From Phenylobacterium kunshanense (lineage in GTDB: Bacteria; Pseudomonadota; Alphaproteobacteria; Caulobacterales; Caulobacteraceae): DNA of 64,000 bases. Below, piece after piece: positions 29,314 to 36,697 of the stretch (position 1 is the first letter of the stretch; each line of letters opens with the position of its first letter). The position numbers and the translations under genes are program-made. A model generated the notes under the pieces. The model was not told the origin of the DNA and ran no database searches. It saw only the letters and a list, made by a program, of their open reading frames with translations. The DNA lies in assembly GCF_003254525.1 (NCBI RefSeq), contig NZ_QFYS01000001.1, positions 558,001 through 622,000 on the forward strand. The letters run 5' to 3'.

Positions 29314-29351
29314 GCCGCACCCTATCCCACCTCGCGCCCGAATGCGCCGTG

Positions 29352-30191
29352 CTACCTCAGCGCAGCCGGGAACTTCGGCAGGCTCTCGAAATCCTCGGGA
29401 ACATGCTGGCGGATCACCCGCGCCTTCTCCTTGGCCGCCAGCGCCTCGATCCTGTCCATGCTGGCCAGGGTCTTCGTCCGGTCGACGTTGAACCGCGGCA
29501 CCCGCCGCGCCGCCCGACTCTCGGCGATGTGCCACATGTCGCCGGTCAGCAGCACCGCCCCGGCCTCAGGCAGCCGCACCAGCAGCACGGTGTGGCCAGG
29601 CGTGTGCCCGGGGGTCGGGACCACCTGCACCGACCCGTCGCCGAACACGTCATGGAGCGCATCGCCCTCCACCGGGATGGTCCTGGCGGTCTCCAGCGCC
29701 GAATAGGCTGCAAAGCCCTTGGCGTCCTTCCGCGCCTCGGGCCTGAAGGCGTAGGCCTTCTCGTCGGGGTCCACGATCCAGGTCGCGCCGGCGAACAGCC
29801 CGGCGTTGCCGATGTGGTCGAAGTGGCTGTGCGAGATCGACAGATACTCGATGTCGGCCGGCGTCAGCCCCAGGTCCTTGAGCTGGTCTGTCAGCTTGCG
29901 CTTCATCGTCAGCGCCTCGCCGCCCTCGCTGGCGGGCTTGTCGGCCGTCGATTCGGGGATCCCCGTGTCCCAGACCAGATCGCCCTTCGGGTGACGGATC
30001 AGGTAGCAGGGCACGACCATCGACTTCGGCACGCCCTTGTACGCCCCGTCGTCGGCGAACATGTCGGCGTCCTTGAGGCTGATCCGCCCGCAGTCCATGG
30101 CGTAGAGCCGGACGTCCGCGGCCTCGGCGACCGATCCCCCGAGGCAGGCGGCCGCAAGCGCCAGCACCGGCGCCAGGATCTTCGTTCTCAT
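29352..30191 (-). CDS. Exported metallo-beta-lactamase-fold hydrolase, AHL-lactonase-like
   Basis: 279 residues from ATG 30191, with a signal peptide (MRTKILAPVLALAAACLGGS, cleavage near residue 25). The metal motif is HSHFDH, with further ligands in PTPGHTPGHT (His) and LLTGDMWH (Asp). VRLYAMDCGRI at the mature N-terminus and the layout match the AttM/AiiB-type N-acyl homoserine lactonases, though other lactonases and esterases share it. The signal peptide puts it in the periplasm, unlike most cytoplasmic AHL lactonases. The 209-bp gap upstream leads to the divergent amine oxidase gene. Confidence 0.85.
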   Translation of the reverse strand: MRTKILAPVLALAAACLGGSVAEAADVRLYAMDCGRISLKDADMFADDGAYKGVPKSMVVPCYLIRHPKGDLVWDTGIPESTADKPASEGGEALTMKRKLTDQLKDLGLTPADIEYLSISHSHFDHIGNAGLFAGATWIVDPDEKAYAFRPEARKDAKGFAAYSALETARTIPVEGDALHDVFGDGSVQVVPTPGHTPGHTVLLVRLPEAGAVLLTGDMWHIAESRAARRVPRFNVDRTKTLASMDRIEALAAKEKARVIRQHVPEDFESLPKFPAALR

Positions 30192-30400
30192 CCGTCTCTT
30201 CCCCACAGGCCGTTATGGGCGCAGCCTGCGACGGCTTAGCGCACGGCTCAAGCGCCGCCGTGCCTCGCCGCTGGGCGCCGCCCGCCCAAAACCGCGTCCG
30301 CGCGACGAATCTCCGCGGCGGAAGCAGCTGCGGGCGCTCCCATCGCGGCCGGGCGCGGCTAGGCCAGTGCTCAGGTCACGAGGGGAGCTTGAGTACGATT

Positions 30401-31993
30401 ATGGAGTCCGGACGCCAGACGCCTACCCGCCGCCAGCTGATGCGCGCCATCGGCCTGTTGGGCGGCACGGCGGCGATCTACCAGATGATGACCACCTTCG
30501 GTCATGCCGCCGAGACGCGCTTCCCCGGCCCGCCCAACCTCGCCGGCGCGCGCAAGGGCGCCTCGGTGGTCGTGCTGGGCGCCGGTCTCGCCGGCATGCT
30601 CGCCGCCTATGAGCTCGAGAAGGCCGGCTACAAGGTCCGCATCCTGGAGTTCCAGGACCGCCCCGGCGGCCGCAACTGGACCCTGCGCGGCGGCGACACC
30701 TACACCGAGCTCGGCGGCGCCACCCAGAAGGTGACGTTCGCAAAGGGCAACTACTTCAACCCCGGCCCGTGGCGCATCCCGCATCACCACAAGACCCTGC
30801 TCCATTACTGCAAGGCCTTCGGCGTGGCGCTGGAGCCGTTCATCCAGCTCAACCACAACACCTACATCCACAACACCGACGCCTTCGGCGGCGCCCCCCA
30901 GCGCTTCCGCTCCCTGAAGGCCGACTTCGAGGGCGGTGTCGCCGAACTGCTCTCCAAGGCCATGGACCAGAAGGGCCTCGACTCCCCGCTCACCAGCGAG
31001 GACCTCGACCGCCTGAAGGAGGCCCTGCGTGGCTGGGGCATGCTCGACAAGGACATGCGCTACGCCAAGAACCTGCGCTCGGCGAGTCACCGGGGCTTCG
31101 ACCTGCCGCCCGGCGGCGGCGTGGGCGGCGCGCCCCAGCCCTCCGACCTGTTCCCGTTCGACGAGGTGCTGAAGTCCGGCGTCTGGGCCAACATGGCCTT
31201 CTTCATGAACGAGGAGTTCCAGACCACCATGTTCCAGCCGGTCGGCGGCATGGACATGATCGGCAAGGGCTTCGCCAAGCACGTCGGCCACCTGATCACC
31301 TACAACGCCAAGGTGACGAAGCTCATGCAGGGCAAGGGCGGCGTCACGGTCACCTACACCGACACCGCCAAGGGCGTGGTCTCGACCGCCGAGGCCGACT
31401 TCTGCGTCTGCACCATCCCCCTGACGGTGCTCAGCCAGATCGAGACCAACCTGTCGGAGAAGAAGACCGCGGCCATCTCCTCGGTCCCCTATTCCAACTC
31501 GGTGAAGATCGGCCTGGAGATGAAGCGCCGGTTCTGGGAACAGGACTACGACATCTACGGCGGCCACTCCTTCACAAACCAGGAGATCGGCCTGATCTCC
31601 TACCCCAACAACAAGTTCTTCGACGACGGTCCGGCGGTCCTGCTCGGCGCCTTCGCCGGCGGCCCCGGCGGCTACCGCCTCGGCGGCATGACGCCCGAGG
31701 AACGGATCCAGGTCGCGCTGGAGCAGGGCTCGGTCTTCCACCCCGACAGCTACCGGAAGGAGTTCCTCTCCGGCGCCTCGGTGGCCTGGAGCCGGGTGCC
31801 CTGGGTCATGGGCTGCTGCGCCCGCTGGAACGAGGACACCCGCAAGGAACACTACCAGGAGCTCGTCGCCCTCGAGGACCGCATCGTCCTCGCCGGCGAG
31901 CACGCCTCCTACCTCGGCTGCTGGATGGAGGGCTCCCTCCTCTCGGCCATCGACGCCATCACCCGCCTGCACAAGCGCGCCCTGGAGGCCTGA
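30401..31993 (+). CDS. Flavin-containing amine oxidase/dehydrogenase, Tat-type signal
   Basis: 530 residues from ATG 30401, with AGGGGAG 13 bp upstream. The N-terminus TPTRRQLMRAIGLLGG looks like a twin-arginine signal, implying export of the folded FAD protein. The FAD-binding motif VVVLGAGLAGMLAAYELE is near residue 52 and RPGGRNWTLRGG near 85; the C-terminus VLAGEHASYLGCWMEGSLLS is the amine-oxidase FAD tail. It belongs to the monoamine oxidase/L-amino-acid oxidase family. A c-type cytochrome gene follows 2 nt after its stop, so electrons may go to the cytochrome instead of oxygen, as known for NicA2 with CycN. Substrate unknown. Confidence 0.92.
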   Translation: MESGRQTPTRRQLMRAIGLLGGTAAIYQMMTTFGHAAETRFPGPPNLAGARKGASVVVLGAGLAGMLAAYELEKAGYKVRILEFQDRPGGRNWTLRGGDTYTELGGATQKVTFAKGNYFNPGPWRIPHHHKTLLHYCKAFGVALEPFIQLNHNTYIHNTDAFGGAPQRFRSLKADFEGGVAELLSKAMDQKGLDSPLTSEDLDRLKEALRGWGMLDKDMRYAKNLRSASHRGFDLPPGGGVGGAPQPSDLFPFDEVLKSGVWANMAFFMNEEFQTTMFQPVGGMDMIGKGFAKHVGHLITYNAKVTKLMQGKGGVTVTYTDTAKGVVSTAEADFCVCTIPLTVLSQIETNLSEKKTAAISSVPYSNSVKIGLEMKRRFWEQDYDIYGGHSFTNQEIGLISYPNNKFFDDGPAVLLGAFAGGPGGYRLGGMTPEERIQVALEQGSVFHPDSYRKEFLSGASVAWSRVPWVMGCCARWNEDTRKEHYQELVALEDRIVLAGEHASYLGCWMEGSLLSAIDAITRLHKRALEA

Positions 31994-31995
31994 GC

Positions 31996-32385
31996 ATGAA
32001 CCGTCCCATCCTGCTCGCGACCACGCTCGCCGCCCTCGCCTTCCCCGCCCTGGCCGACGAACCGGGCCCCGGCGGCTCCAAGCCGCCCGTCCCGAAGACC
32101 GGCGAGGAGGTCTATGTGATGATGTGCCAGTCCTGCCACATGGCGGGCGGCAAGGGCGCGGTCGGCGCCGCGGCCTTCCCGGCCCTGGCCAACAACCCCC
32201 GCCTCGGTACGGCCGCCTACCCGATCTACATCATCGAGAAGGGCAAGGGCGGCATGCCCTGGTTCCGCGACACCCTCACCCCGACCCAGGTGGCCCAGGT
32301 GGTGACCTACATGCGCACCCACTTCGGCAACAACTTCCCCGACCCGGTCACTCCCGCCGAGGTCGAGGCGATGCGCAAGCCCTGA
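31996..32385 (+). CDS. Periplasmic c-type cytochrome paired with amine oxidase
   Basis: 129 residues with a Sec signal peptide (MNRPILLATTLAALAFPALA, mature protein from residue 21). One heme site, C44-Q-S-C47-H48, and a likely axial Met87 in GKGGMPWF give a small class I cytochrome c. The ATG is 2 nt after the amine oxidase stop (TGAGCATG), so the genes are co-transcribed and the proteins are expected to meet in the periplasm. The role of electron acceptor for the flavoenzyme is inference from gene pairing. Confidence 0.92.
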   Translation: MNRPILLATTLAALAFPALADEPGPGGSKPPVPKTGEEVYVMMCQSCHMAGGKGAVGAAAFPALANNPRLGTAAYPIYIIEKGKGGMPWFRDTLTPTQVAQVVTYMRTHFGNNFPDPVTPAEVEAMRKP

Positions 32386-32424
32386 GACCGGCGGCCAACG
32401 GTCCCAAGATGACACCCGACCCGG

Positions 32425-32584
32425 TGTCATCCCGGTTTGGCCGCAAGCCCAAGACCGGGAACCAACCCAGGGCCGTGCGCCCGGGCTCGCCGCCGGACGC
32501 GTCGAGGTTCGGGCTGCACCCCGCCATCCGGCGCTCCCGGACGGTTGGGTCCCGGCCTTCGCCGATGGCGAAGCCGGGATGACA
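32425..32584. repeat. Dispersed ~160-bp palindromic intergenic repeat, copy 1
   Basis: Bounded by TGTCATCCCGG and its exact inverse CCGGGATGACA. Each end folds as a hairpin (CCCGGTTTGG...AAGACCGGG at the left, CCCGGCCTTCGCC...GGCGAAGCCGGG at the right), and internal AACCCA/TGGGT-type arms pair across the element. The 330-bp gap 32386-32715 consists mainly of this element. Copy 2 at 41298-41458 is in the opposite orientation with a related middle section. No coding capacity is required; reading frames through it are by-products. Confidence 0.85.
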
Positions 32585-32715
32585 CGGAGAGGTCGGCAGG
32601 ATCAGCTGAGACCACGTCGACCCAAGTCCGCTTCCAGCCGCTGGGCAGTTTCGGGCGCCGATGCTGAGTAGAAAACACAGCGCCAAGCCGGCCTCGACCC
32701 TGAATAGATGAGCGC

Positions 32716-32922
32716 ATGAGGATCGCCGGGGCCTTCTTGCTGATCGTGGGTATCGCGTTGGCGTTGTTCGAGCTTCCAATGGCGCTCTCCCCACGCGGCG
32801 ACGTGGGGCATGGGTGGGCGGTCGTTGGCATGATGCTAGCCACGATCCTGGTCGCGCTTGGCGCGATGCTGATGGTTCTCTCGCTGTTGCGCCGTCCACG
32901 GCCCAAACGAGCGGGGCAATAG
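32716..32922 (+). CDS. Small two-helix membrane protein
   Basis: 68 residues: MRIAGAFLLIVGIALALFEL, a short loop SPRGDVGHGW, a second helix (AVVGMMLATILVALGAMLMV) and a basic tail RRPRPKRAGQ. Two clear hydrophobic segments with a positively charged C-terminus fit an inner-membrane protein. There is no strong ribosome-binding site. The gene stands alone behind the palindromic repeat, and local base composition is less GC-rich than the surroundings. Function unknown; probably real. Confidence 0.55.
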   Translation: MRIAGAFLLIVGIALALFELPMALSPRGDVGHGWAVVGMMLATILVALGAMLMVLSLLRRPRPKRAGQ

Positions 32923-33065
32923 TCACCTTCCAACTCCAGAGCTGAGGAACATCCGCCCGCCCCCCAATCGGGGGATGCGGGCCGCGCCGGAAGCCGCTAG
33001 CCAGGAATCGCCCGTCCCTCCGGACGGGTGGATTTCCGCGGTGTTCCTCCCCAACTCAGGCGGGC

Positions 33066-33254
33066 ATGAAGCGTATGGAAGCGTACCTCCGCCTCGCCGA
33101 GCTGTGCGAGCGCGAAGCCGGCAGTGCGCGCGATCCGCGCGAGCGGCGGCAGTTCAGCATTCTCAGCCGCGCGATCCGCAGTTGGGCTGAGGAAGAGCAC
33201 ATCCACGCCCCCTCGGCCCGCCCGTCGGCCCCGTCGGAAGCCGAAGCCCGCTGA
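33066..33254 (+). CDS. Small helical hypothetical protein
   Basis: 62 residues. The first 45 form a charged amphipathic pattern (YLRLAELCEREAGSARDPRE, RRQFSILSRAIRSWAEEE) typical of a widespread class of short alphaproteobacterial proteins with a helix-turn-helix of the sort 'LAEECERLA..A.DPE.R..L..LA..W'. The tail is Ser/Pro/Ala-rich. It is convergent with the metal-hydrolase gene (7 bp between stops). No function is known to me for this class. Confidence 0.55.
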   Translation: MKRMEAYLRLAELCEREAGSARDPRERRQFSILSRAIRSWAEEEHIHAPSARPSAPSEAEAR

Positions 33255-33261
33255 GCCCCCT

Positions 33262-34116
33262 CTATGCCGCCTGCGGCGTCGCCGCGGCGTCGAACTCGGC
33301 CTTCCAGCCGGCCAGCTCGGCGCGGTTGTCCTGGTCCCAGGGGTGGAAGCCCGGGCGATACCAGGCGAAGTAGGTCTTCCAGCCGCGGCGGAACAGGCCC
33401 GGCTTGCCCCACACGTAGCGCTCAACGGCCTTCGTGGCGGCCTCGGGCGAATAGCCGTCGGCTTCCAGCAGCCGGGCGGCGTAGCGGGTGATGTTACGGG
33501 TGAACATGACCGTCACGATCGCCATGGCGATGCAGCGCCGGCGGTAGCGCAGGAACGGCGACCAGTCCTTCGTGGCCTCCATGAACACGTCATAGGCCAC
33601 CGCCTTGTGCTCGGTCTCCTCCATGGCGTGCCAGCGCCACATGCGCTCCACATCGGCGGGCGTGCCGTCGAACAGCTCGGGATTGTCCATGAACATCTCG
33701 GCCATCATCGCCGTGAAATGCTCCAGGGTGATGGTCGACATCAGCATCGCCATCTTGCCGCGCTCGCGGGCCTTGGACACCCGCTGGCGGACCTGCGCCT
33801 CGATCTCGGCGACCGGATAGCGCTCGCGGTCGATGAGCTGGTTCAGCACATGGTGCTCGCGCGAATGGATCGCCTCCTGGGCGATGAAGCCCTTCACGTC
33901 GTCCAGCAGCTTGCCTTTCAGCTCGCCGCGGAAGTTGCGCACCGCGTCCATGAACAGCCGCTCGCCGTCGGGGAAGGTCAGCGACAGGGCGTTGAACACC
34001 GCCGTGCCGACCGGATCGCCCCCCAGCCAGGCGCCGCGCCCGCCGGTCTCGACGTCGAAGCGGATGTCCCGCGGCAGGACGTCGACAGTGTCGGGGGTGC
34101 GCTTCTTGGCGGTCAT
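33262..34116 (-). CDS. Predicted metal-dependent hydrolase (PF10118-type)
   Basis: 284 residues from ATG 34116, with GGAG eight bases upstream. The all-helical sequence has histidine/glutamate pairs reminiscent of di-iron proteins: QEAIHSREH near 92, EHFTAMMAE near 134, and HAMEETEHKAVAYD near 169. This pattern and length fit the PF10118 'predicted metal-dependent hydrolase' family, often found next to TetR regulators and lipid genes. It is divergent from a TetR gene with an operator-like palindrome between, so it is probably that regulator's target. No signal peptide. Substrate unknown. Confidence 0.8.
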   Translation of the reverse strand: MTAKKRTPDTVDVLPRDIRFDVETGGRGAWLGGDPVGTAVFNALSLTFPDGERLFMDAVRNFRGELKGKLLDDVKGFIAQEAIHSREHHVLNQLIDRERYPVAEIEAQVRQRVSKARERGKMAMLMSTITLEHFTAMMAEMFMDNPELFDGTPADVERMWRWHAMEETEHKAVAYDVFMEATKDWSPFLRYRRRCIAMAIVTVMFTRNITRYAARLLEADGYSPEAATKAVERYVWGKPGLFRRGWKTYFAWYRPGFHPWDQDNRAELAGWKAEFDAAATPQAA

Positions 34117-34182
34117 TGGCGGGCTCCGGCCGGGCAGGTTACGAAGGGCCATGCGCCCTTCCGTCCTGACCTCATATCGCTA

Positions 34183-34204
34183 CTATCGACAAAAATGTCA
34201 ATAG
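34183..34204. promoter_or_regulatory. TetR operator overlapping its own start codon
   Basis: CTATCGACA - AAAA - TGTCAATAG, arms matching at 8 of 9 positions. The right arm covers the ATG (34195-34197) of the TetR gene, and the site lies 67 bp upstream of the divergent hydrolase start. Binding here would block both genes. Confidence 0.5.
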
Positions 34205-34806
34205 AAGCATCGCCCCCGCCGGCCCGCCGCGCCCGCCGATCGCCCGAAGCCGCCCGCGAGAACATCCTCGCCGCGGCCGAGGCCCTCCTGACCGAACGCG
34301 GCCCCCAGGCGCTGAAGCTCACCGACGTCGCCGCGGCGGCGGGGATCTCGCACGGCACGGTGCTGCACCACTTCGGCTCGATCGCCGACGTCCAGACCGC
34401 GCTGATGGAGCGGATGATCCGCCAGCTCGTGGCGCACATCCTGGCCGCCGACCCGCCCACCGAAGACCCGGCGGCCAAGGCCGACTTCGGCGCCCGCGCC
34501 CTGTTCGACGCCTTCGAGTCGCGTGGCGCGGCCCGCCTCGCCGCCTGGCTGGAGCTGACGGGCGAGACCCGCCGTCTCACCATGGTCCGCGAGGCCGTGC
34601 AGGAGATCGTCCGCGGGCGCCTGGCGCACCACGGCGCCGACCCCGCCGCGGCCGAGGACCTGATCCTGGTGAGCGTCCTCCTGGCCATGGGCGTCGGCCT
34701 GTTCGGCCCCACCTTGGCGGACCTGCTGGGCAAGCCCGCCGACGCCCCGCGCCGCCTGGCCCTCGACCTCCTCCGCCGCCAGATCGCCAGCCTGCCGCCG
34801 GCCTGA
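34195..34806 (+). CDS. TetR-family transcriptional regulator
   Basis: 203 residues from ATG 34195. The N-terminal helix-turn-helix (ILAAAEALLTERGPQALKLT, then DVAAAAGISHGTVLHHFGS) is typical of TetR. The C-terminal ligand domain is helical with no recognised specificity. The start codon sits within the palindrome 34183-34204, so the message would have little or no leader before the ATG. Divergent from the PF10118-type hydrolase, its likely target. Confidence 0.9.
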   Translation: MSIEASPPPARRARRSPEAARENILAAAEALLTERGPQALKLTDVAAAAGISHGTVLHHFGSIADVQTALMERMIRQLVAHILAADPPTEDPAAKADFGARALFDAFESRGAARLAAWLELTGETRRLTMVREAVQEIVRGRLAHHGADPAAAEDLILVSVLLAMGVGLFGPTLADLLGKPADAPRRLALDLLRRQIASLPPA

Positions 34807-34809
34807 CGC

Positions 34810-34983
34810 TCAGCCGGCCCGGGCCGCCAGCAGGGCCTCGGGATCGCCACCCAGCGCCCGCACCTTCTCGCGCCAGCGGTCCATGGCGTCCTCGTAGTAG
34901 TCGAAGATGCACGGGCAGCACCCGCGCTGGCAGCACATGTAGTCCTCGGGACGGTCCGGCGGCGGCGGCAGGCTCTGGGTCAC
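34810..34983 (-). CDS. Cys-rich oxidoreductase-like small protein (PF09791-type)
   Basis: 57 residues from GTG 34983, which follows GTGAGGGC. The signature CCQRGCCPCIFDYYEDAMDR (residues 17-36) with four closely spaced cysteines plus a Tyr/Asp pattern is the oxidoreductase-like domain found also at the N-terminus of some eukaryotic proteins. Cysteine spacing suggests metal or disulfide chemistry; the real activity is unknown. The start is 4 nt after the stop of the VOC gene, so both are in one transcript. Confidence 0.75.
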   Translation of the reverse strand: MTQSLPPPPDRPEDYMCCQRGCCPCIFDYYEDAMDRWREKVRALGGDPEALLAARAG

Positions 34984-34987
34984 GCCC

Positions 34988-35380
34988 TCACCTACCGCCC
35001 CACGCGCCGGGCTGGAACAGCTCCACCACATTGCCCGACGGATCCTGTGTCAGGATCTGTTGGCCGCCCGGCCCTTTGACGATGTCGTTGAGGAACGGGA
35101 CGCCGAGCCCTCGCAGCCGCGCCACCTCCTTCGCCAGGTCCTCGACCACCAGCTGGACCCGGTTCCAGCCGCCAGGCTCCGGCTGGCGTCCGTCGGGCAT
35201 CGGCCGCCCGGCCGAGCTCGCCGCCCCGCTGAGCAGCAGCAGCAGCGCCCCGCGCTCCACCGCCGCGAACGCCGGCGAGGCGTTCGGCAGCCGGCTGAAG
35301 CCCAACTTGTCCACGTACCAGTCCGCCGCCGCGGCGACGTCCCCCACCATATACCTCACGTTCACCGGGCTCGCGCTCAT
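34988..35380 (-). CDS. VOC-family protein (glyoxalase/bleomycin-resistance fold)
   Basis: 130 residues with two beta-alpha-beta-beta-beta units: VNVRYMVGDVAAAADWYVDKLGF at the start and NRVQLVVEDLAKEVARLRGLG in the middle, ending with the metal-ligand strand DPSGNVVELFQP. These are typical of vicinal-oxygen-chelate enzymes (dioxygenases, lyases, resistance proteins). The substrate cannot be assigned. It follows the TetR gene at 35393 by 12 nt on the same strand and precedes the Cys-rich gene by 4 nt. Confidence 0.87.
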   Translation of the reverse strand: MSASPVNVRYMVGDVAAAADWYVDKLGFSRLPNASPAFAAVERGALLLLLSGAASSAGRPMPDGRQPEPGGWNRVQLVVEDLAKEVARLRGLGVPFLNDIVKGPGGQQILTQDPSGNVVELFQPGAWGGR

Positions 35381-35392
35381 GGATCGTCCTCC

Positions 35393-35965
35393 CTATGGCG
35401 CCAGGCAGCGCCGCAGCAGGGACTGCAGCGCGGCCAGAATCTTGTCGCGATCGGCGCCGCCCGCCACGGCGTCGGCGGCCTCGTGGATGGCGGCGAACAT
35501 CAGCCGGGCGGTGGACTCTGGGTCGACGGGTCCGAACGCCTCGGCCTCCTGCCCGGCCCGGATCACGGCCGAGAGCCGCAGGATGGCGTTGTCGGCCAGC
35601 GGCCGGCGCTCGGCGAAGTCGCCGTGGAACACCGCCTCCCCGACGCCGCGCCTCGCCAGCGTGTAGTCGATGAAGGCGGCCGCCTGCGTCTCCACCAGCC
35701 GCGGCCAGTCCACCGGCCCCTCCAGCTCGGTCGGCAGCGGATGCCTGGCGTCGAACGTGGACACTAGCCGCTGGCGCACAGCCGCCAGCAGGTCGTCCCA
35801 GCTCGGGAAGTAGAGGAAGAACGTCCCCTTCGCGACGCCCGCCTCGCGACACACGTCCTCCACCCGCACCCGCGCCCCGTGGGCGTTCAGCAGCCGCTCC
35901 GCCGCGTCCAGGAGCTCGCGCTTCCGCTCTTCGGGCGCCAGCCGCCGGCGTGCGGGCTTGCCCAT
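35393..35965 (-). CDS. TetR-family transcriptional regulator
   Basis: 190 residues from ATG 35965, with a strong AGGAGGG upstream. The helix-turn-helix region is LLDAAERLLNAHGARVRVED followed by VCREAGVAKGTFFLYFPSWD. Two perfect palindromes (35976-35996 and 35999-36015) share the half-site TGACC-N3-GGTCA directly before the gene, so autoregulation is likely. The VOC and Cys-rich genes follow on the same strand and are likely in its regulon. Upstream are two membrane protein genes under another TetR. Confidence 0.92.
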   Translation of the reverse strand: MGKPARRRLAPEERKRELLDAAERLLNAHGARVRVEDVCREAGVAKGTFFLYFPSWDDLLAAVRQRLVSTFDARHPLPTELEGPVDWPRLVETQAAAFIDYTLARRGVGEAVFHGDFAERRPLADNAILRLSAVIRAGQEAEAFGPVDPESTARLMFAAIHEAADAVAGGADRDKILAALQSLLRRCLAP

Positions 35966-35975
35966 GGGCGCCCTC

Positions 35976-35996
35976 CTAATGACCTCGGGTCATTAG
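35976..35996. promoter_or_regulatory. TetR operator 1: perfect 9-bp palindrome
   Basis: CTAATGACC - TCG - GGTCATTAG, perfect arms. It lies 10 bp before the TetR start codon and its inner end touches the ribosome-binding site. Core TGACC-N3-GGTCA is a common TetR-type half-site arrangement. Confidence 0.65.
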
Positions 35997-35998
35997 TT

Positions 35999-36015
35999 AC
36001 TGACCGCCGGTCAGT
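35999..36015. promoter_or_regulatory. TetR operator 2: perfect 7-bp palindrome
   Basis: ACTGACC - GCC - GGTCAGT, perfect arms, same TGACC-N3-GGTCA core as the adjacent site; centre-to-centre distance 21 bp, i.e. two helical turns, so two dimers could bind the same face. It ends 1 bp before the stop of the upstream membrane gene. Confidence 0.65.
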
Positions 36016-36016
36016 G

Positions 36017-36697
36017 TCAAGCAGCGCCCTTCGCCCTTCGTGGCAGCCGGTTGCGGACCAACCAGTAGGCCATGAAAGCCAGGGTCGCGATCGACGGGAT
36101 GAACAGCACCGGCGAGCCGGCCATGAACCAGAACACGTCGTCCTGCTGTCCCAGGAACAGCGACGTCGCGGCCAGGAAGTAGGCCACGCACATCCGCCAC
36201 AGGTGGCGGGCGATGCGGCCGCGATAGGCCAGCGCCGGCCCCAGGAACACCCTCAGGTCCGTCAGCGCGCCCAGCGCCGCGAGGGCGCCGAAGGCCAGGA
36301 ACACGGGCGCGGGAAAGCCGTCCAGCTCCCCGCCCGGAGCCGCCGTCGCGGCCGCCGCGCCCTGCACATAGGCCGCGAAGCACAACACGGCGACGCCCAG
36401 CCCGGCCCAGTCGGCGACCTGCGCCCCGCCCTGGCGCCGTCGCGCCGTCCGCCACGAGGTGAAGACGAGATAGCCCGTCAGCACACCCGACAGCAGCGAC
36501 AGCCGATCGGGCTCGGCCGCGGCCAGCATCGCCGCAGACCCCGCCATCAGCATCATCGATCCGAAGAACCAGGTCCCGGCCCGGGCGTGCAGCGGCCCGC
36601 CCTTGCGCCCGATCATGGCCACGAGGCCGGCGACTAGGCCGACCGCCCCGCCCGCGATGTGCAGCACGAGGAGTCCGGTGAGCGCATGTCCGATCAC
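36017..36697 (-). CDS. Multi-pass membrane protein, unknown function
   Basis: 226 residues, about seven hydrophobic helices, beginning with GTG at 36697 (MIGHALTGLLVLHIAGGAVG) that overlaps the upstream gene by 4 bp. A conserved-looking RGRIARHLWRMCVAYFLAATS lies near residue 160, before the last two helices. It resembles DUF2306-type membrane proteins in layout (HIAGG start, Arg-rich central loop RTARRRQGG), but I cannot assign a family firmly. It is co-transcribed with the gene upstream under the operator at 37111-37160. Confidence 0.75.
   Translation of the reverse strand: MIGHALTGLLVLHIAGGAVGLVAGLVAMIGRKGGPLHARAGTWFFGSMMLMAGSAAMLAAAEPDRLSLLSGVLTGYLVFTSWRTARRRQGGAQVADWAGLGVAVLCFAAYVQGAAAATAAPGGELDGFPAPVFLAFGALAALGALTDLRVFLGPALAYRGRIARHLWRMCVAYFLAATSLFLGQQDDVFWFMAGSPVLFIPSIATLAFMAYWLVRNRLPRRAKGAA

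Noticed and set aside
30192..30400. 209-bp divergent gap between lactonase-like and amine oxidase genes checked for operator symmetry
   Set aside because: No convincing palindrome or promoter pair found by eye.
33124..34194. Plus-strand frame running into the TetR gene
   Set aside because: Upstream part is antisense to the metal-hydrolase gene; the TetR protein starts at ATG 34195 inside its operator.
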